The position numbers were made by a program, and so were the translations under genes. From Pseudomonas flavescens (GTDB lineage: Bacteria > Pseudomonadota > Gammaproteobacteria > Pseudomonadales > Pseudomonadaceae): DNA of 64,000 nt. Where the stretch lies: assembly GCF_013408425.1 (NCBI RefSeq), contig NZ_JACBYV010000001.1:2728001-2792000 (forward strand), written 5' to 3'. The notes under the pieces were generated by a model. It searched no databases and was not told the origin of the DNA. It saw nothing but the letters and a program-made list of their open reading frames with translations. Positions within the stretch are counted from its first letter, which is position 1, and the number at the start of each line of letters is the position of its first letter. Positions 8,579 through 16,557 of the stretch are shown piece after piece.

Positions 8579-10060
8579 TCAACGCAGGTTGATGATCGTC
8601 TGCGTGATGGCGCTCTCGGTCTCGATGGTTTTGGCGTTGGCCTGATAGTTGCGCTGGGCAACGATCAGGTTGACCAGCTGATCCGACAGCTCGACGTTGG
8701 AATCTTCCAGCGCCCCAGCCTGCAACGACCCCAGGGTGCCGCTTTTTGGCGTGCCGATGACCGGCTCACCAGATGCCGACGATTGAACCCACGCCGTTTT
8801 GCCAACCGGTGTAAGCCCCTGCATGTTGGCGAAGTTGGCCAGCACCAGTTGGCCCTGAACTTTGGTCTGGCCATTGGTATAGCGAGCGAACAGAACACCG
8901 GTCTCGTCAATTTCCAGGCCCGACAGCTCCCCGGTGCTATAACCGTCCTGCTCGACCTTGGCGACCGCAAACGTACTGTTGTACTGCGAAGACCCACGGA
9001 AATCGAACTTCACCGCCCCGCTGGCCGTGGAACCGTTTGCTGCCCAGGTCGTACCCTCGGCATTGGTCGGCGCCGCAGGCACCCAGCCATTCATGCTGAG
9101 GGTGCCATCAGGGTTCATCGACAACCCTGTGCTCAGCCTTGCCGGATCGATGGTCTGCAGCTTGCCGGACGAGTCGAAGCTCACCCCTGCCGAAAGCGCC
9201 TGAGTACTGGTCGGATCCAGCGGATTACGACCGTCCACCAGAATCTTCACGTCCCAGTTGTTCGCTCCGGTCTTCACGAAGTACTGGGTGAAGGAGTGCG
9301 CATTGCCCTGGGCGTCGTAAATATTGACCGAGGTGGAACGGTTGTAGCTGGTCGGATCCGCCGGGTTGAACGAAGCGTTGGCTGCAGTGGTACCCGCCGC
9401 AGCCCCCGCCGCATTGGCAGCCGCAAGCTGTGCAGGCGTTGCAGCCGCAGTGGCGGCCGCGATCTCGGCAGGCGTCGGGTTCGGGTTACCCGGCAACAAA
9501 GAGCCGTTGAACGCGGTTTGATAGGCGCCGTCATAGGCGCTCTGGCGCAGCACCGGGACGCTCTCGGTCGAGTTCAGGTTGAACGGCTGAGTAATGGTGG
9601 ACGTAGCCCTAGGCGCCTGGCTAGCCGTTTCCACCTTCAGGTTGCCGATGATGCCGTTCTGCAAATTACCGTTGGCATCCACGCCATAACCCTGCAGGTT
9701 ATGGCCGAAATTGTTGACGATGAAGCCTTCACGATCAGTACCGAAGTAACCGGCACGGGTGTAGCTGATATCGCCATTGTTGCTGGTGCGGAAAAAACCG
9801 TTGCCCTGAATGGCCAGATCCAGCGAGTTCTGCGTGTAGTTGATGTTGCCCTGGCTGAACAATTGGGACACATCGCTGAGCAGCACACCGCTACCGATCG
9901 GGTTGGAGCCACTGCTGAGCATCGACGAGGCATACAGGTCGGCGAACTCGGCACGCGACTGCTTGAAGCCCGCAGTACCGGCGTTGGCGATGTTGTTACC
10001 GGTCACATTGAGGTCACTGGTTGCAGCGCGCAGGCCGCTAAGACCGATATTGAACGACAT
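8579..10060 (-). CDS. flgE: Flagellar hook protein FlgE
   Basis: FlgE polymerises into the hook that joins rod and filament. The N terminus (MSFNIGLSGLRAATSDL, GNNIANAGTAGFKQSR) and the C terminus (SNVELSDQLVNLIVAQRNYQ) are the axial-protein signatures. The protein has 493 residues, somewhat longer than the roughly 460 of P. aeruginosa. The extra length falls in an Ala-rich, low-complexity insert at residues about 191-229 (nt 9374-9490), between the D1 and D2 regions. It is the last gene of flgBCDE and ends before a hairpin terminator. Confidence 0.97.
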   Translation of the reverse strand: MSFNIGLSGLRAATSDLNVTGNNIANAGTAGFKQSRAEFADLYASSMLSSGSNPIGSGVLLSDVSQLFSQGNINYTQNSLDLAIQGNGFFRTSNNGDISYTRAGYFGTDREGFIVNNFGHNLQGYGVDANGNLQNGIIGNLKVETASQAPRATSTITQPFNLNSTESVPVLRQSAYDGAYQTAFNGSLLPGNPNPTPAEIAAATAAATPAQLAAANAAGAAAGTTAANASFNPADPTSYNRSTSVNIYDAQGNAHSFTQYFVKTGANNWDVKILVDGRNPLDPTSTQALSAGVSFDSSGKLQTIDPARLSTGLSMNPDGTLSMNGWVPAAPTNAEGTTWAANGSTASGAVKFDFRGSSQYNSTFAVAKVEQDGYSTGELSGLEIDETGVLFARYTNGQTKVQGQLVLANFANMQGLTPVGKTAWVQSSASGEPVIGTPKSGTLGSLQAGALEDSNVELSDQLVNLIVAQRNYQANAKTIETESAITQTIINLR

Positions 10061-10103
10061 GAAAAATCTCCTTGCCGAAAGCCCGGCAGTTATAGCCTGT
10101 TAA

Positions 10104-10778
10104 TTACTGACCAATGACCTGCACTTGCGAAAGTGGCACATTGCCGACCCCTGCAAGATTGAGCATCAATTCGTTGCCGCCCAGCGTGACGCTGTCGACG
10201 TTGGCCGGCAGCAAGGTGTAGAGCCCCTTGGTTTCGTTGCCGTAGGTCGCCTGCGCCTCGAACCTGTAGGTACCCGGCTTCATCACATTGCCGCTGGCAT
10301 CCTTGCCGTCCCAGATGAAGCTCACGTTGCCAGCCTGCTGCTCACCCAGGTTGATGCGGCTCACCACCGCACCGGCAGTGTCATAAACGTTGACGTACAC
10401 GTTGCTGCTGCTGGTTGGCAGCACGGCACTGGCCTTGAAGCTTTCACTGGTATCGACCACCGCCTTGTCCACCGGCACGATCACCTTGCGACCGACCAGC
10501 GAAGAAGCCTGCAGGGCCTGGGAAGACTGGTAGCCGGAGAGAATGGTTTCCATGCTCGAGTTGAGCTTCTCGACGCCCTCAACGGTACTGAACTGCGCCA
10601 GCTGGGCGATGAACTCGCCATTGCCCTGAGGCTCAAGCGGGTTCTGGTTGTTCAGCTGCGCCACCAGCAGGTTGAGGAACTGGTCCTTGCCCAGCTCCTT
10701 GTTCTGCGTGGTGGAATCCTGCTTGACCTGATACTTGTCCAGTACCGAACTGGAGCTGACGCCATCAACAGTGCTCAT
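10104..10778 (-). CDS. flgD: Hook cap protein FlgD
   Basis: FlgD is the scaffold that caps the growing hook. The 224-residue product has the FlgD N-terminal block (LGKDQFLNLLVAQLNNQNPLEP, then FIAQLAQFSTVEG) and a C-terminal FlgD Ig-like region (FIWDGKDASGNVMKPGTY). It lies 14 bp after flgC and 43 bp before flgE. Confidence 0.96.
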   Translation of the reverse strand: MSTVDGVSSSSVLDKYQVKQDSTTQNKELGKDQFLNLLVAQLNNQNPLEPQGNGEFIAQLAQFSTVEGVEKLNSSMETILSGYQSSQALQASSLVGRKVIVPVDKAVVDTSESFKASAVLPTSSSNVYVNVYDTAGAVVSRINLGEQQAGNVSFIWDGKDASGNVMKPGTYRFEAQATYGNETKGLYTLLPANVDSVTLGGNELMLNLAGVGNVPLSQVQVIGQ

Positions 10779-10792
10779 CTCTCACTCCCGGC

Positions 10793-11236
10793 TCACTGAC
10801 CCAAGGTCAGAACGCGCTGCATCATCTGCTTCGCGGTATTCATCATTTCCACGTTGGTCTGGAAGGCACGACTGGCAGAAATCATGTCCGCCATCTCCTC
10901 GACCACGTTGACGTTGGGGTAGTACACGTAGCCCGCTTCGTCGGCGGCCGGGTGGTTAGGCTCGTAACGTGGCATCAGGCTGCTCTGATCCTCGACGATA
11001 CCCAGTACCTGAACACCCGCGCCTGACTGATCCTGATCGGCGAACAGCGAACCGTTCTCGCCACCCTGGGCCTGCTGAAACACGGTGGCGAATACCGGAT
11101 GACGAGCCCGGTAGGTCTGATCGATGCTGGAAGACACCGTTTCGGCGTTGGCGATGTTGCTGGAAATGGTATTCAGGCGAGTGCTCTGGGCACTCATGCC
11201 GGTTCCGGCGATGTTGAAAACGCTGGTAAGTGACAT
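10793..11236 (-). CDS. flgC: Proximal rod protein FlgC
   Basis: FlgC is a small rod subunit of 147 residues. It starts MSLTSVFNIAGTGM, has NTISSNIANAETV, and ends with NVVEEMADMISASRAFQTNVEMMN, the family signatures at both ends. It lies 11 bp after flgB in the flgBCDE unit. Confidence 0.97.
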   Translation of the reverse strand: MSLTSVFNIAGTGMSAQSTRLNTISSNIANAETVSSSIDQTYRARHPVFATVFQQAQGGENGSLFADQDQSGAGVQVLGIVEDQSSLMPRYEPNHPAADEAGYVYYPNVNVVEEMADMISASRAFQTNVEMMNTAKQMMQRVLTLGQ

Positions 11237-11247
11237 ATCGGGCTCCT

Positions 11248-11658
11248 TTATTCACCACGCAGGGCGCTGACGAGCCCTTTGAATTTGCTGTTGAGCAGCG
11301 TGAAGCTGGTCTGGAAAGCCACCGAGTTCTCGGCATAGTTGGCCTGCTCGACCTGAGCGTCCACGGTGTTCTGATCGATCGATGGCGCAGTCGGCGTTCG
11401 ATAAGCCAACGCCGCATCGCCCATTGGCACGCCTTCTGCTGCGATATGCCGGCTGTTGGTGGTTTTCAGACCGGAGTTGCCGCTGCCGCTGCTCTTGGCA
11501 GCCTGCTGGGCCAGCACGGAGGCGAAATCCAGATCTCGCGCCTTGTAGTTGGGGGTATCGGCATTCGCCATGTTATTGGCCAACACCTCGGCACGCTGAG
11601 CGCGGAAGCCCAGTGCCTTCTCGTGAATGCCAAGCGCGTTATCAAAGCTGATGCTCAT
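11248..11658 (-). CDS. flgB: Proximal rod protein FlgB
   Basis: FlgB is the first rod subunit. The product of 136 residues starts MSISFDNALGIHEKAL and has LANNMANADTPNYKARD, the FlgB signature. The longer frame beginning at 11724 adds 22 residues with no family match. It would also begin upstream of the predicted transcription start, so the ATG at 11658 is preferred. It is the first gene of flgBCDE, with its own sigma-54 promoter. Confidence 0.96.
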   Translation of the reverse strand: MSISFDNALGIHEKALGFRAQRAEVLANNMANADTPNYKARDLDFASVLAQQAAKSSGSGNSGLKTTNSRHIAAEGVPMGDAALAYRTPTAPSIDQNTVDAQVEQANYAENSVAFQTSFTLLNSKFKGLVSALRGE

Positions 11659-11707
11659 CTCAGGAACCTTTGCCGTATCGGCCAGCCGGTTTTCGTGCAA
11701 AGTTCTC

Positions 11708-11723
11708 AGCAAAGCACGTGCCA
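11708..11723 (-). promoter_or_regulatory. Sigma-54 promoter for flgBCDE
   Basis: On the minus strand TGGCACG-N4-TTGCT is a perfect sigma-54 core with GG and GC 10 bases apart. The predicted start is near 11697, about 40 bp before flgB. It is nearly identical to the flgF promoter, so both units are probably controlled together by RpoN. Confidence 0.87.
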
Positions 11724-11902
11724 ATTTATTTTTTATCTTATAAATCAGCTGGATAAGCTAAAACAAAGGGAAGCGGCAGGCGCGGGCGGCAAAGCTTTTC
11801 CGCCGATTGGCAAGCTGAGAGCGGCAATTGAACCAGGGCTTGCCGCTTTTCTGACGCGAGGGTGACGGAACACCGTCAGGCGAGGAGAACGAACCGAATG
11901 AA

Positions 11903-11929
11903 AAAAGGAGGCCGGTGGGGCCTCCTTTT
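11903..11929 (-). terminator. Terminator after cheR
   Basis: An AAAAGGAGGCC stem pairs with GGCCTCCTTTT across a short loop. On the minus strand it is followed by a T run (the A tract at 11901-11906). It lies 13 bp beyond the cheR stop. Confidence 0.85.
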
Positions 11930-11942
11930 CGCTATCGCTGAA

Positions 11943-12770
11943 TCACTTGGCTTTGTAAATGATCCCTGGGCTGCACTGCACCATCTGGTACTTCTCCGGC
12001 AAACCATTGAGGGCTTCGGAAGCGCCAAGGAACAGATAACCGCCTGGCTTGAGCATCGCATGGATGCGCGTAAGGATGTCCTTCTTCACATCGGCGGAGA
12101 AGTAGATCAGCACGTTGCGGCAAAACACGATGTCGAACTTGCCGAGGCTGGCGTAACTGTCCAGCAGGTTCAGCGGGCGAAACTCGACGCGGCTCTTGAT
12201 CGCCGGCTTGACCACCCAGCGCCCCGGCCCCTTGGGGTCGAAGTAACGCTGCAGCCGCTCCTGGGCAAGACCGCGGCCCATCGCCAAGCTGTCGTACTCA
12301 CCGGATTTGCAGTTGTTGAGCATGGTCGGCGAAAGATCAGTGGCCACGATCTGCACACCGGTCTTGAGCTGGCCGATGTTGCTGCGCTCGAACTCATCGA
12401 TGCTCATCGACAGCGAATAGGGCTCTTGCCCCGACGAACAGGCCGCCGACCAAATTCGCAGGCGCTGCCCAGGGTAGGCCTTGATCAGCTCGGGCAACAC
12501 TCGATTCTTGAGCACTTCGAACGGATAGGCATCTCGAAACCACAGGGTTTCGTTGGTGGTCATGGCATCGACCACCTGCTCGCGCAGACCACTGCGCGGC
12601 TGGGTCTGCATGCGCTGCACCAGTTCGCCCAGGGTCTTGATACCGTTGGTCTCCATCAGCTTGTTCAGCCGACTGGAAACCAGGTACTGCTTATTGCTAC
12701 CCAGCACGATGCCACAGGCTTTTTCCAGAAAGATCCGGAACTGTTCGAAATCCAAATTACCTGAAGACAC
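11943..12770 (-). CDS. cheR: Chemotaxis protein methyltransferase CheR
   Basis: CheR transfers methyl groups from S-adenosylmethionine to glutamates of chemoreceptors. An N-terminal helical domain (DFEQFRIFLEKACGIVLG, KQYLVSSRL) is followed by the SAM-binding fold, with RIWSAACSSGQEPYS as the glycine/acidic binding loop and FDIVFCRNVLIYF further on. A GTG at 12770 is preferred as start because GAGG lies eight bases upstream and the N terminus then aligns with other pseudomonad CheR. The ATG at 12788, six codons earlier, has no SD. It follows cheV, 106 bp away, and ends before a strong terminator. Confidence 0.93.
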   Translation of the reverse strand: MSSGNLDFEQFRIFLEKACGIVLGSNKQYLVSSRLNKLMETNGIKTLGELVQRMQTQPRSGLREQVVDAMTTNETLWFRDAYPFEVLKNRVLPELIKAYPGQRLRIWSAACSSGQEPYSLSMSIDEFERSNIGQLKTGVQIVATDLSPTMLNNCKSGEYDSLAMGRGLAQERLQRYFDPKGPGRWVVKPAIKSRVEFRPLNLLDSYASLGKFDIVFCRNVLIYFSADVKKDILTRIHAMLKPGGYLFLGASEALNGLPEKYQMVQCSPGIIYKAK

Positions 12771-12876
12771 TCGCTGAGCCTCGCCCATCTAAAAAATCGA
12801 ATGCGGCAGGTAGGCCAAGGCCCACCTGTCGATTTTGCCGCCACCGCCCGTTCAGTGAATCCGGGCAATTCCTGCG

Positions 12877-13812
12877 TTATGCCGAGTGATCGCTCGACTT
12901 GATGCGTTCGACCACGCGAGAGGCCAGATCGTCCGGACGGAATTTCGCCAGAAAATCGTTGGCCCCCACTTTCTTCACCATCGCCTGGTTGAATACACCC
13001 GATAGTGAAGTATGCAGGAGAATGTGCAGCTTCTGCATGCGCGGATCGGAGCGGATCGCAGCGGTCAGGGTATAACCGTCCATCTCCGGCATCTCGATAT
13101 CGGAAATGATCATCAGCAGTTCCTGCTCCGGCACCTTGCCCTCGTCGACCATCGCTCGCAGGAAGTCCAGCGCCTGGCGTCCATCATTCAAGGCGGTGAC
13201 CTCGACCCCTACCGTCTGCAGACAGCGCATCACCTGCTTACGCGCCACCGACGAATCGTCGACGATCAGCACGTGCTGGCTGACAGCCTTGGTCTGGGTC
13301 TCGACATCCACCACGCCGACGGAAATCACCTCGGAAGTCGGCGCCACCTCGGCGAGGATCTTCTCCACGTCGATGATTTCGACCAGTTTGTCATCCAACC
13401 GCGTGACCGCCGTCAGATAATGGTCGCGCCCGGTGCCCTTGGGTGGCGGATGGATCTCTTCCCAGTTCATGTTGACGATGCGCTCCACCGAGCGCACCAG
13501 GAAGCCCTGCACCTTGGTGTTGTACTCGGTGATGATGACGAAGCTGCCCTGCAGATCACCCAGCGGTCGCTTGCCCGTCGCCATGGACAGGTCAAGGATC
13601 GGGATGGTACCGCCGCGGATATTCGCCACACCCCGAACCACCGGGCTCGATTTGGGCATGATGGTGAGTTTCGGGCATTGCAACACCTCCTTCACCTTGA
13701 AGACGTTGATCCCGTACAGCTGTGGGCCGTCGAGACGAAACAGCAACAGTTCCAGGCGATTCTGCCCAACCAGCTGAGTACGCTGGTTGACCGAATCCAT
13801 CACACCGGCCAT
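12877..13812 (-). CDS. cheV: Chemotaxis coupling/response-regulator protein CheV
   Basis: CheV couples receptors to CheA and can be phosphorylated, so it acts in adaptation. The 311-residue protein has an N-terminal CheW-like domain (about 1-160: RLELLLFRLDGPQLYGINVFKVKEV, then RGGTIPILDLS). The C-terminal receiver domain (about 175-300) has the acidic pair in LIVDDSSVARK, the phospho-acceptor Asp in IISDIEMPEMDGY, and a conserved Lys near the end. The ATG at 13812 has GGGAG upstream and matches the usual MAGVMDSVNQR start. It is divergent from flgA. Confidence 0.94.
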   Translation of the reverse strand: MAGVMDSVNQRTQLVGQNRLELLLFRLDGPQLYGINVFKVKEVLQCPKLTIMPKSSPVVRGVANIRGGTIPILDLSMATGKRPLGDLQGSFVIITEYNTKVQGFLVRSVERIVNMNWEEIHPPPKGTGRDHYLTAVTRLDDKLVEIIDVEKILAEVAPTSEVISVGVVDVETQTKAVSQHVLIVDDSSVARKQVMRCLQTVGVEVTALNDGRQALDFLRAMVDEGKVPEQELLMIISDIEMPEMDGYTLTAAIRSDPRMQKLHILLHTSLSGVFNQAMVKKVGANDFLAKFRPDDLASRVVERIKSSDHSA

Positions 13813-13865
13813 GTACGGGCTCCCATGATTCCAATTACGCATCTGATTTGGTCAGCGTAGCAGGC

Positions 13866-13879
13866 GGCACGCGCCTTGC
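13866..13879 (+). promoter_or_regulatory. Sigma-54-like promoter upstream of flgA
   Basis: GGCACG-N4-TTGC has the required GG-N10-GC spacing and differs from consensus only in the first base of the -24 box. It predicts a start near 13891, immediately before the upstream ATG of flgA. So either that ATG is leaderless or translation begins at the ATG at 13925. Confidence 0.5.
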
Positions 13880-13891
13880 TTCCAACCAGAC

Positions 13892-14650
13892 ATGAATGCA
13901 CAAACGACAATTATTCGACGCGCGATGGCCAAGAGCCTTCGTTGCCTGGCAGTTTTACCTGCTTTGATGGCGCTCGGCTATAGCACGCTGACAACTGCCT
14001 CAGTCACCCTGCCCGATCAGCTTATCGGCGAGACCCAGCGCTTTCTTGAGCAGGCAGTGGAGGACTATTTGCAGCGCAGCAATATCCAGGCGCGCCACGA
14101 GGTGCAGATCAACCGTCTGGACCCACGCCTGCGCCTGCCATTATGCGATCAGCCACTGACCACCACCCTGGAAACACCCGCTGAACCCGTAGGCCGGGTG
14201 ACCATGCGCGTGCGTTGTGACGGCGCGGCCCCCTGGACGGTATTCGTACCCGGCCAGGTGCGTCTTTATCGCGAAGTGGTCACCCTGGTACGCCCGGTCA
14301 AACGCGAAGGCGTGCTTGGCGAAGCCGACATAATGCTGGCGGAACGTGATGTCGGCCTGCTCAATCAGGGCTACCTGACCGAGATGGAGCAGGCGATCGG
14401 CAGAAAGGCCACGCGCGCCATGCAACCGGACCAGGTCCTGGCGCCCGTGCATATCCGCCAGGCCGAGGTCATCCGCCGCGGTGACCAGGTCGTAATCAGC
14501 GCGCGCAGCGGCGGCATCAATGTGCGCATGCCCGGCGAAGCGCTCTCGGATGGCGCCATAGGCAAGCAGATAAGCGTACGCAACCAGCGCTCGCAGCGCG
14601 TGGTTCGCGCTCGGGTGACAGGCCCCGGGCAAGTCGAAGTGTCGATGTAG
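13892..14650 (+). CDS. flgA: P-ring assembly chaperone FlgA
   Basis: FlgA is a periplasmic chaperone that helps FlgI assemble the P ring. The product (252 residues from this start) has a signal peptide ending near LTTAS, then a SAF-type domain. The C-terminal part contains AEVIRRGDQVVISARSGGINV and the terminal VRARVTGPGQVEVSM typical of FlgA. No good Shine-Dalgarno precedes the ATG at 13892. An ATG at 13925 (241 residues) would give a more typical signal peptide and a 34-base leader from the sigma-54-like promoter. It is divergent from cheV and is followed by flgMN. Confidence 0.92.
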   Translation: MNAQTTIIRRAMAKSLRCLAVLPALMALGYSTLTTASVTLPDQLIGETQRFLEQAVEDYLQRSNIQARHEVQINRLDPRLRLPLCDQPLTTTLETPAEPVGRVTMRVRCDGAAPWTVFVPGQVRLYREVVTLVRPVKREGVLGEADIMLAERDVGLLNQGYLTEMEQAIGRKATRAMQPDQVLAPVHIRQAEVIRRGDQVVISARSGGINVRMPGEALSDGAIGKQISVRNQRSQRVVRARVTGPGQVEVSM

Positions 14651-14749
14651 GTATCATGGGTATTCATTTATCTGGCAGATTGGCGAACGGATTGGCTGAC
14701 TGGCGCAGATGGGTGTTTTAGACTGTGCGAGCGACGCGATTTTTTTGCC

Positions 14750-14776
14750 TAAAGTTTTCTCGGGCATAGCCGACAA
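14750..14776 (+). promoter_or_regulatory. FliA (sigma-28) promoter for flgMN
   Basis: TAAAGTTT-N11-GCCGACAA matches the flagellar sigma-28 consensus (TAAAGTTT-N11-GCCGATAA) in all but one base. The predicted start is about 30 bp before flgM. This lets free FliA drive synthesis of its own inhibitor once hook-basal bodies are finished. Confidence 0.85.
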
Positions 14777-14815
14777 ACTAGGCAAGCGTCCAAACTCCGT
14801 CAGAGGTTCTGCATC

Positions 14816-15151
14816 ATGGTCATCGATTTCAACCGACTCAACAGCACCACGCCAGCCAGCACCACACGTGCCGGCAGCGCCCAGGGCGGCAAGAACGAAG
14901 CCATCGACAACAAGGCCGGTGGCAGCGAAGCCGCAGCCCAGAAAACAGCTGTCAGCAGCAAGAGCGGCGAATCCGTTCAGCTGAGCAGCGAAGCGCAACA
15001 GTTGCAGAAAACCGTCGACAAGCTGCGCGATCAGCCAGTTGTGGATACCGACCGGGTAGCCAAGCTGAAGCAGGCCGTCGCCGATGGCAGCTATCAGGTC
15101 GACAGCCAGCGCGTCGCCAGCAAGCTGCTCAACTTCGAGTCCCAGCGCTAG
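14816..15151 (+). CDS. flgM: Anti-sigma-28 factor FlgM
   Basis: FlgM binds FliA and blocks late flagellar transcription until it is exported through the finished hook. The product is 111 residues: a disordered N-terminal half (Thr/Ala/Ser/Gly-rich) after MVIDFNRLN, and a C-terminal helical FliA-binding region ([17 protein letters not shown], then [18 protein letters not shown]). The composition and length match pseudomonad FlgM. It is preceded by a sigma-28 promoter and followed by flgN. Confidence 0.95.
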   Translation: MVIDFNRLNSTTPASTTRAGSAQGGKNEAIDNKAGGSEAAAQKTAVSSKSGESVQLSSEAQQLQKTVDKLRDQPVVDTDRVAKLKQAVADGSYQVDSQRVASKLLNFESQR

Positions 15152-15257
15152 TCCCAGGGCTCGCGCTGGGGTGTTGGACGCCCAGAAACCGCTTTGACGT
15201 TTTGCCGGCACCCAAGCTGGCAGAGCTCGGATAGGTTCTACCCCAGAGAGCCCGCTC

Positions 15258-15725
15258 ATGACCGCTACGACCCTGCTCGACCTGTTCAACGAAGATATCG
15301 GCCACGCAGAGCGATTGCTTGAGCTGATAGAGAGCGAATTCCAGGCTCTCAGCGACAACGATCTGCCCAGTCTGCAGCAGATACTGGCAGACAAGCAGCC
15401 ACTGCTGGCCAGTCTCGATCAACATGGCAAGGCCCGCACTCAGATTCTTCTTGGTCTTCATCTGAGCGCTGACCGCGCAGGCCTGCAGGCACTCGCGCAA
15501 CGCTCCGCTCAAGGTGCCGCGCTGATGGCCGCCAGCGACCGCCTGAGTGACCTGCTCGAGAACTGCCAGAGTGCCAACCTGCGCAACGGTCGGGTCATCC
15601 GCTCGAGCCAGAAATCGGCAGAAAAAATGCTCGGCATCCTGCGTGGAAACGAGACCCCATCGCTCTATGACAGCAGCGGGAGTACCGCTAAGATCGGCGG
15701 CAAGCGCCCGCTGAGCCAGGCCTGA
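15258..15725 (+). CDS. flgN: Flagellar export chaperone FlgN
   Basis: FlgN is the cytoplasmic chaperone that takes FlgK and FlgL to the flagellar exporter. The 155-residue product is largely alpha-helical, with LLELIESEFQALSDNDLPSLQQIL near the N terminus and the family's NGRVIRSSQKSAEKMLGIL near the C terminus. It lies 106 bp after flgM and is probably on the same transcript. Confidence 0.92.
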   Translation: MTATTLLDLFNEDIGHAERLLELIESEFQALSDNDLPSLQQILADKQPLLASLDQHGKARTQILLGLHLSADRAGLQALAQRSAQGAALMAASDRLSDLLENCQSANLRNGRVIRSSQKSAEKMLGILRGNETPSLYDSSGSTAKIGGKRPLSQA

Positions 15726-15805
15726 CATAACGACAAGATGCGCAATGATGTCAAAATGGCATTATCATTGACGCAGTAGTACCTTGCCCCGGAGATCACT
15801 GGACC

Positions 15806-16555
15806 GTGTCCAACCCCTTCGTTCAGGATGGTGGCCCGCAACCCCCGAAAGTGCTCAAGGCACCCGTGGAAATCGTTGCCAACCTACGCCTTCTGCAACA
15901 ACACCATGATCCCCTGGTGATCGTGTTCCATGAACGCAACCAGCGCTTCCAGAGCTATGTGATCGAGGTGGACCGCGATCAGAACCTGCTGGTTCTCGAC
16001 GAAATGATGCCCAGCGATGGTGAGCGCTACATGCAGAATGGCGAAGCCTTTCGCGTCGAATCGCTGCATGACGGCGTGCGCATTGCCTGGGATTGCCCAA
16101 CCGGCATGCAGGCGAGTGAATATCAGGGCGAGCGCTGCTATGTCGGCGGTATTCCCGGTGAGGTGCTCTACCACCAGCGCCGCAATGCGTTCCGGGCCGC
16201 TCTCAAGCAATCCGATCAGGTCAAGGTGGAAATCATCGGTGCCAAACTGCGCACGCCGCTCGAAGGCCTGATGCTGGACATCTCCGCCTCGGGGTGCAAG
16301 GTTCGCCTACCCGGCAACGCCAGCGAAAAACTGCAGCCAGGACAAGTGTACGAAGGTTTCTACGCCCTACTGCCAGTCGGCCGCCTGGAGGCCGCCGTGG
16401 AGTTGCGCCATGCCCGCTATGACGACAAGCTCGACCTGACCTTCGCTGGCCTGCATTTCGCCAACCTCAGTGGGCTGCAGCAGCGACTGGTAGAGCGTTT
16501 CGTTTACCAGTTGCAACGCGAAGCCCGACGCTTTGAAAGCGATACCTTTCTATAA
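15806..16555 (+). CDS. flgZ: PilZ-domain flagellar brake protein YcgR/FlgZ
   Basis: This protein binds c-di-GMP and slows or alters the flagellar motor. The 249-residue product has an N-terminal YcgR domain (about 20-120) and a C-terminal PilZ domain. The c-di-GMP motifs are visible: the Arg-rich RRNAFR loop at about 125-130 and DISASGCKV (the D/N-x-S-x-x-G motif) about 30 residues later. It starts at a GTG with GGAG upstream. Its place after flgMN matches the flgZ position in other pseudomonads. The symbol follows that usage. Confidence 0.9.
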   Translation: MSNPFVQDGGPQPPKVLKAPVEIVANLRLLQQHHDPLVIVFHERNQRFQSYVIEVDRDQNLLVLDEMMPSDGERYMQNGEAFRVESLHDGVRIAWDCPTGMQASEYQGERCYVGGIPGEVLYHQRRNAFRAALKQSDQVKVEIIGAKLRTPLEGLMLDISASGCKVRLPGNASEKLQPGQVYEGFYALLPVGRLEAAVELRHARYDDKLDLTFAGLHFANLSGLQQRLVERFVYQLQREARRFESDTFL

Positions 16556-16557
16556 GC

